DNA of 64,000 nt, taken from contig NZ_JBHYDX010000007.1 in assembly GCF_051860505.1 (NCBI RefSeq), positions 1-64,000 on the forward strand, written 5' to 3'. This stretch comes from Pannonibacter sp051860505 (lineage in GTDB: Bacteria > Pseudomonadota > Alphaproteobacteria > Rhizobiales > Stappiaceae). The notes below the pieces were generated by a model that worked only from the letters and a program-made list of their open reading frames with translations, did no database searches and was not told where the DNA came from. This document shows positions 63,898 to 64,000 of the stretch, in pieces. The stretch's first letter is position 1. Each line of letters begins with the position of its first letter. The translations under genes and the position numbers were made by a program.

Positions 63898-64000
63898 TCA
63901 GTGAACAGCTTTCGGAGCATAGGCCAGAGTAGCGATATCAACGGCCTGCCCAGTGCGCGCCGACTCCTGCGCCGCCAGCCCGATAGTCACGGCCCACCAG
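63898..64000 (-). CDS. C-terminal end of a Gfo/Idh-type oxidoreductase (partial)
   Basis: Reading the minus strand in from the window edge gives WWAVTIGLAAQESARTG followed by QAVDIATLAYAPKAVH and a TGA stop at 63898-63900. The 'A..AA..SARTG..V' pattern is the usual C-terminus of Gfo/Idh/MocA sugar oxidoreductases. Only about 33 residues are inside the window, so the assignment is tentative. Confidence 0.6.
   Translation of the reverse strand, partial: WWAVTIGLAAQESARTGQAVDIATLAYAPKAVH

Overview
The window looks like chromosomal DNA of a GC-rich alphaproteobacterium. The evidence is the ABC- and TRAP-dominated nutrient uptake with no PTS, the HutF/HutG branch of histidine degradation, the non-phosphorylating sugar routes, and short 'GTCATCCCGG'-type palindromic repeats common in Hyphomicrobiales/Rhodobacterales. 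A marine or soil Stappiaceae-like organism would fit, but that is inference. No rRNA, tRNA, CRISPR array, transposase or prophage gene was seen. Almost every base belongs to tightly packed catabolic operons.

Layout. (1) 272-9603: a complete histidine utilisation locus (hutU, hutG, hutH, hutI on minus; hutF and the regulator hutC on plus) with a TRAP-type binding protein at its end. (2) 9612-11352: three uncharacterised envelope genes (two lipoproteins, one membrane protein). (3) 11528-21901: an amino-sugar/N-acetylmuramate locus. A divergent promoter region separates nagA, a SIS-type GlcN-6-P deaminase, a GntR regulator and a BadF-type kinase from murQ and an ABC importer with a Gfo/Idh oxidoreductase. 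(4) 22178-34496: a galactoside locus with ABC importer, IclR regulator, GH36 alpha-galactosidase, GH42 beta-galactosidase and most of the De Ley-Doudoroff galactose route (dehydrogenase, lactonase, DgoK, DgoA; no DgoD here). (5) 34500-47271: a chitin-oligosaccharide locus whose layout recalls the Vibrio ChiS/CBP region. A 1092-residue ChiS-like hybrid kinase is divergent from a Dpp-type ABC importer, a GNAT acetyltransferase, a cytoplasmic GH20 hexosaminidase and an unknown protein. (6) 47339-56990: a complete non-phosphorylating L-fucose pathway with RbsABC-type importer, IclR regulator and FucU mutarotase. (7) 57081-63853: a MarR-controlled, single-chain reductive dehalogenase of the BhbA/NpRdhA type, divergent from a TRAP transporter whose small membrane subunit is frameshifted in this sequence. 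(8) 63898-64000: the 3' end of a Gfo/Idh-type oxidoreductase.

How it works together: chitobiose from locus 5 would be split by GH20 to GlcNAc and then fed through the kinase, NagA and deaminase of locus 3. MurQ would add GlcNAc-6-P from muropeptide sugar. Galactose and fucose are both oxidised without phosphorylation, by parallel dehydrogenase/lactonase/dehydratase logic. GlcNAc, Gal and Fuc are also the main neutral sugars of host and algal glycoconjugates, so the region reads as a glycan-scavenging block, with the dehalogenase module as a separate aromatic-compound function at its right edge.

The most interesting items are the ChiS-like regulator with its chitin operon, the unknown CxCxxC protein at that operon's end, the self-sufficient reductive dehalogenase with its Tyr/Lys/Arg active-site spacing intact, the tandem TTGGTAT repeats flanking the nag/mur promoters, and a galactose-type SDR that lacks the usual catalytic lysine.
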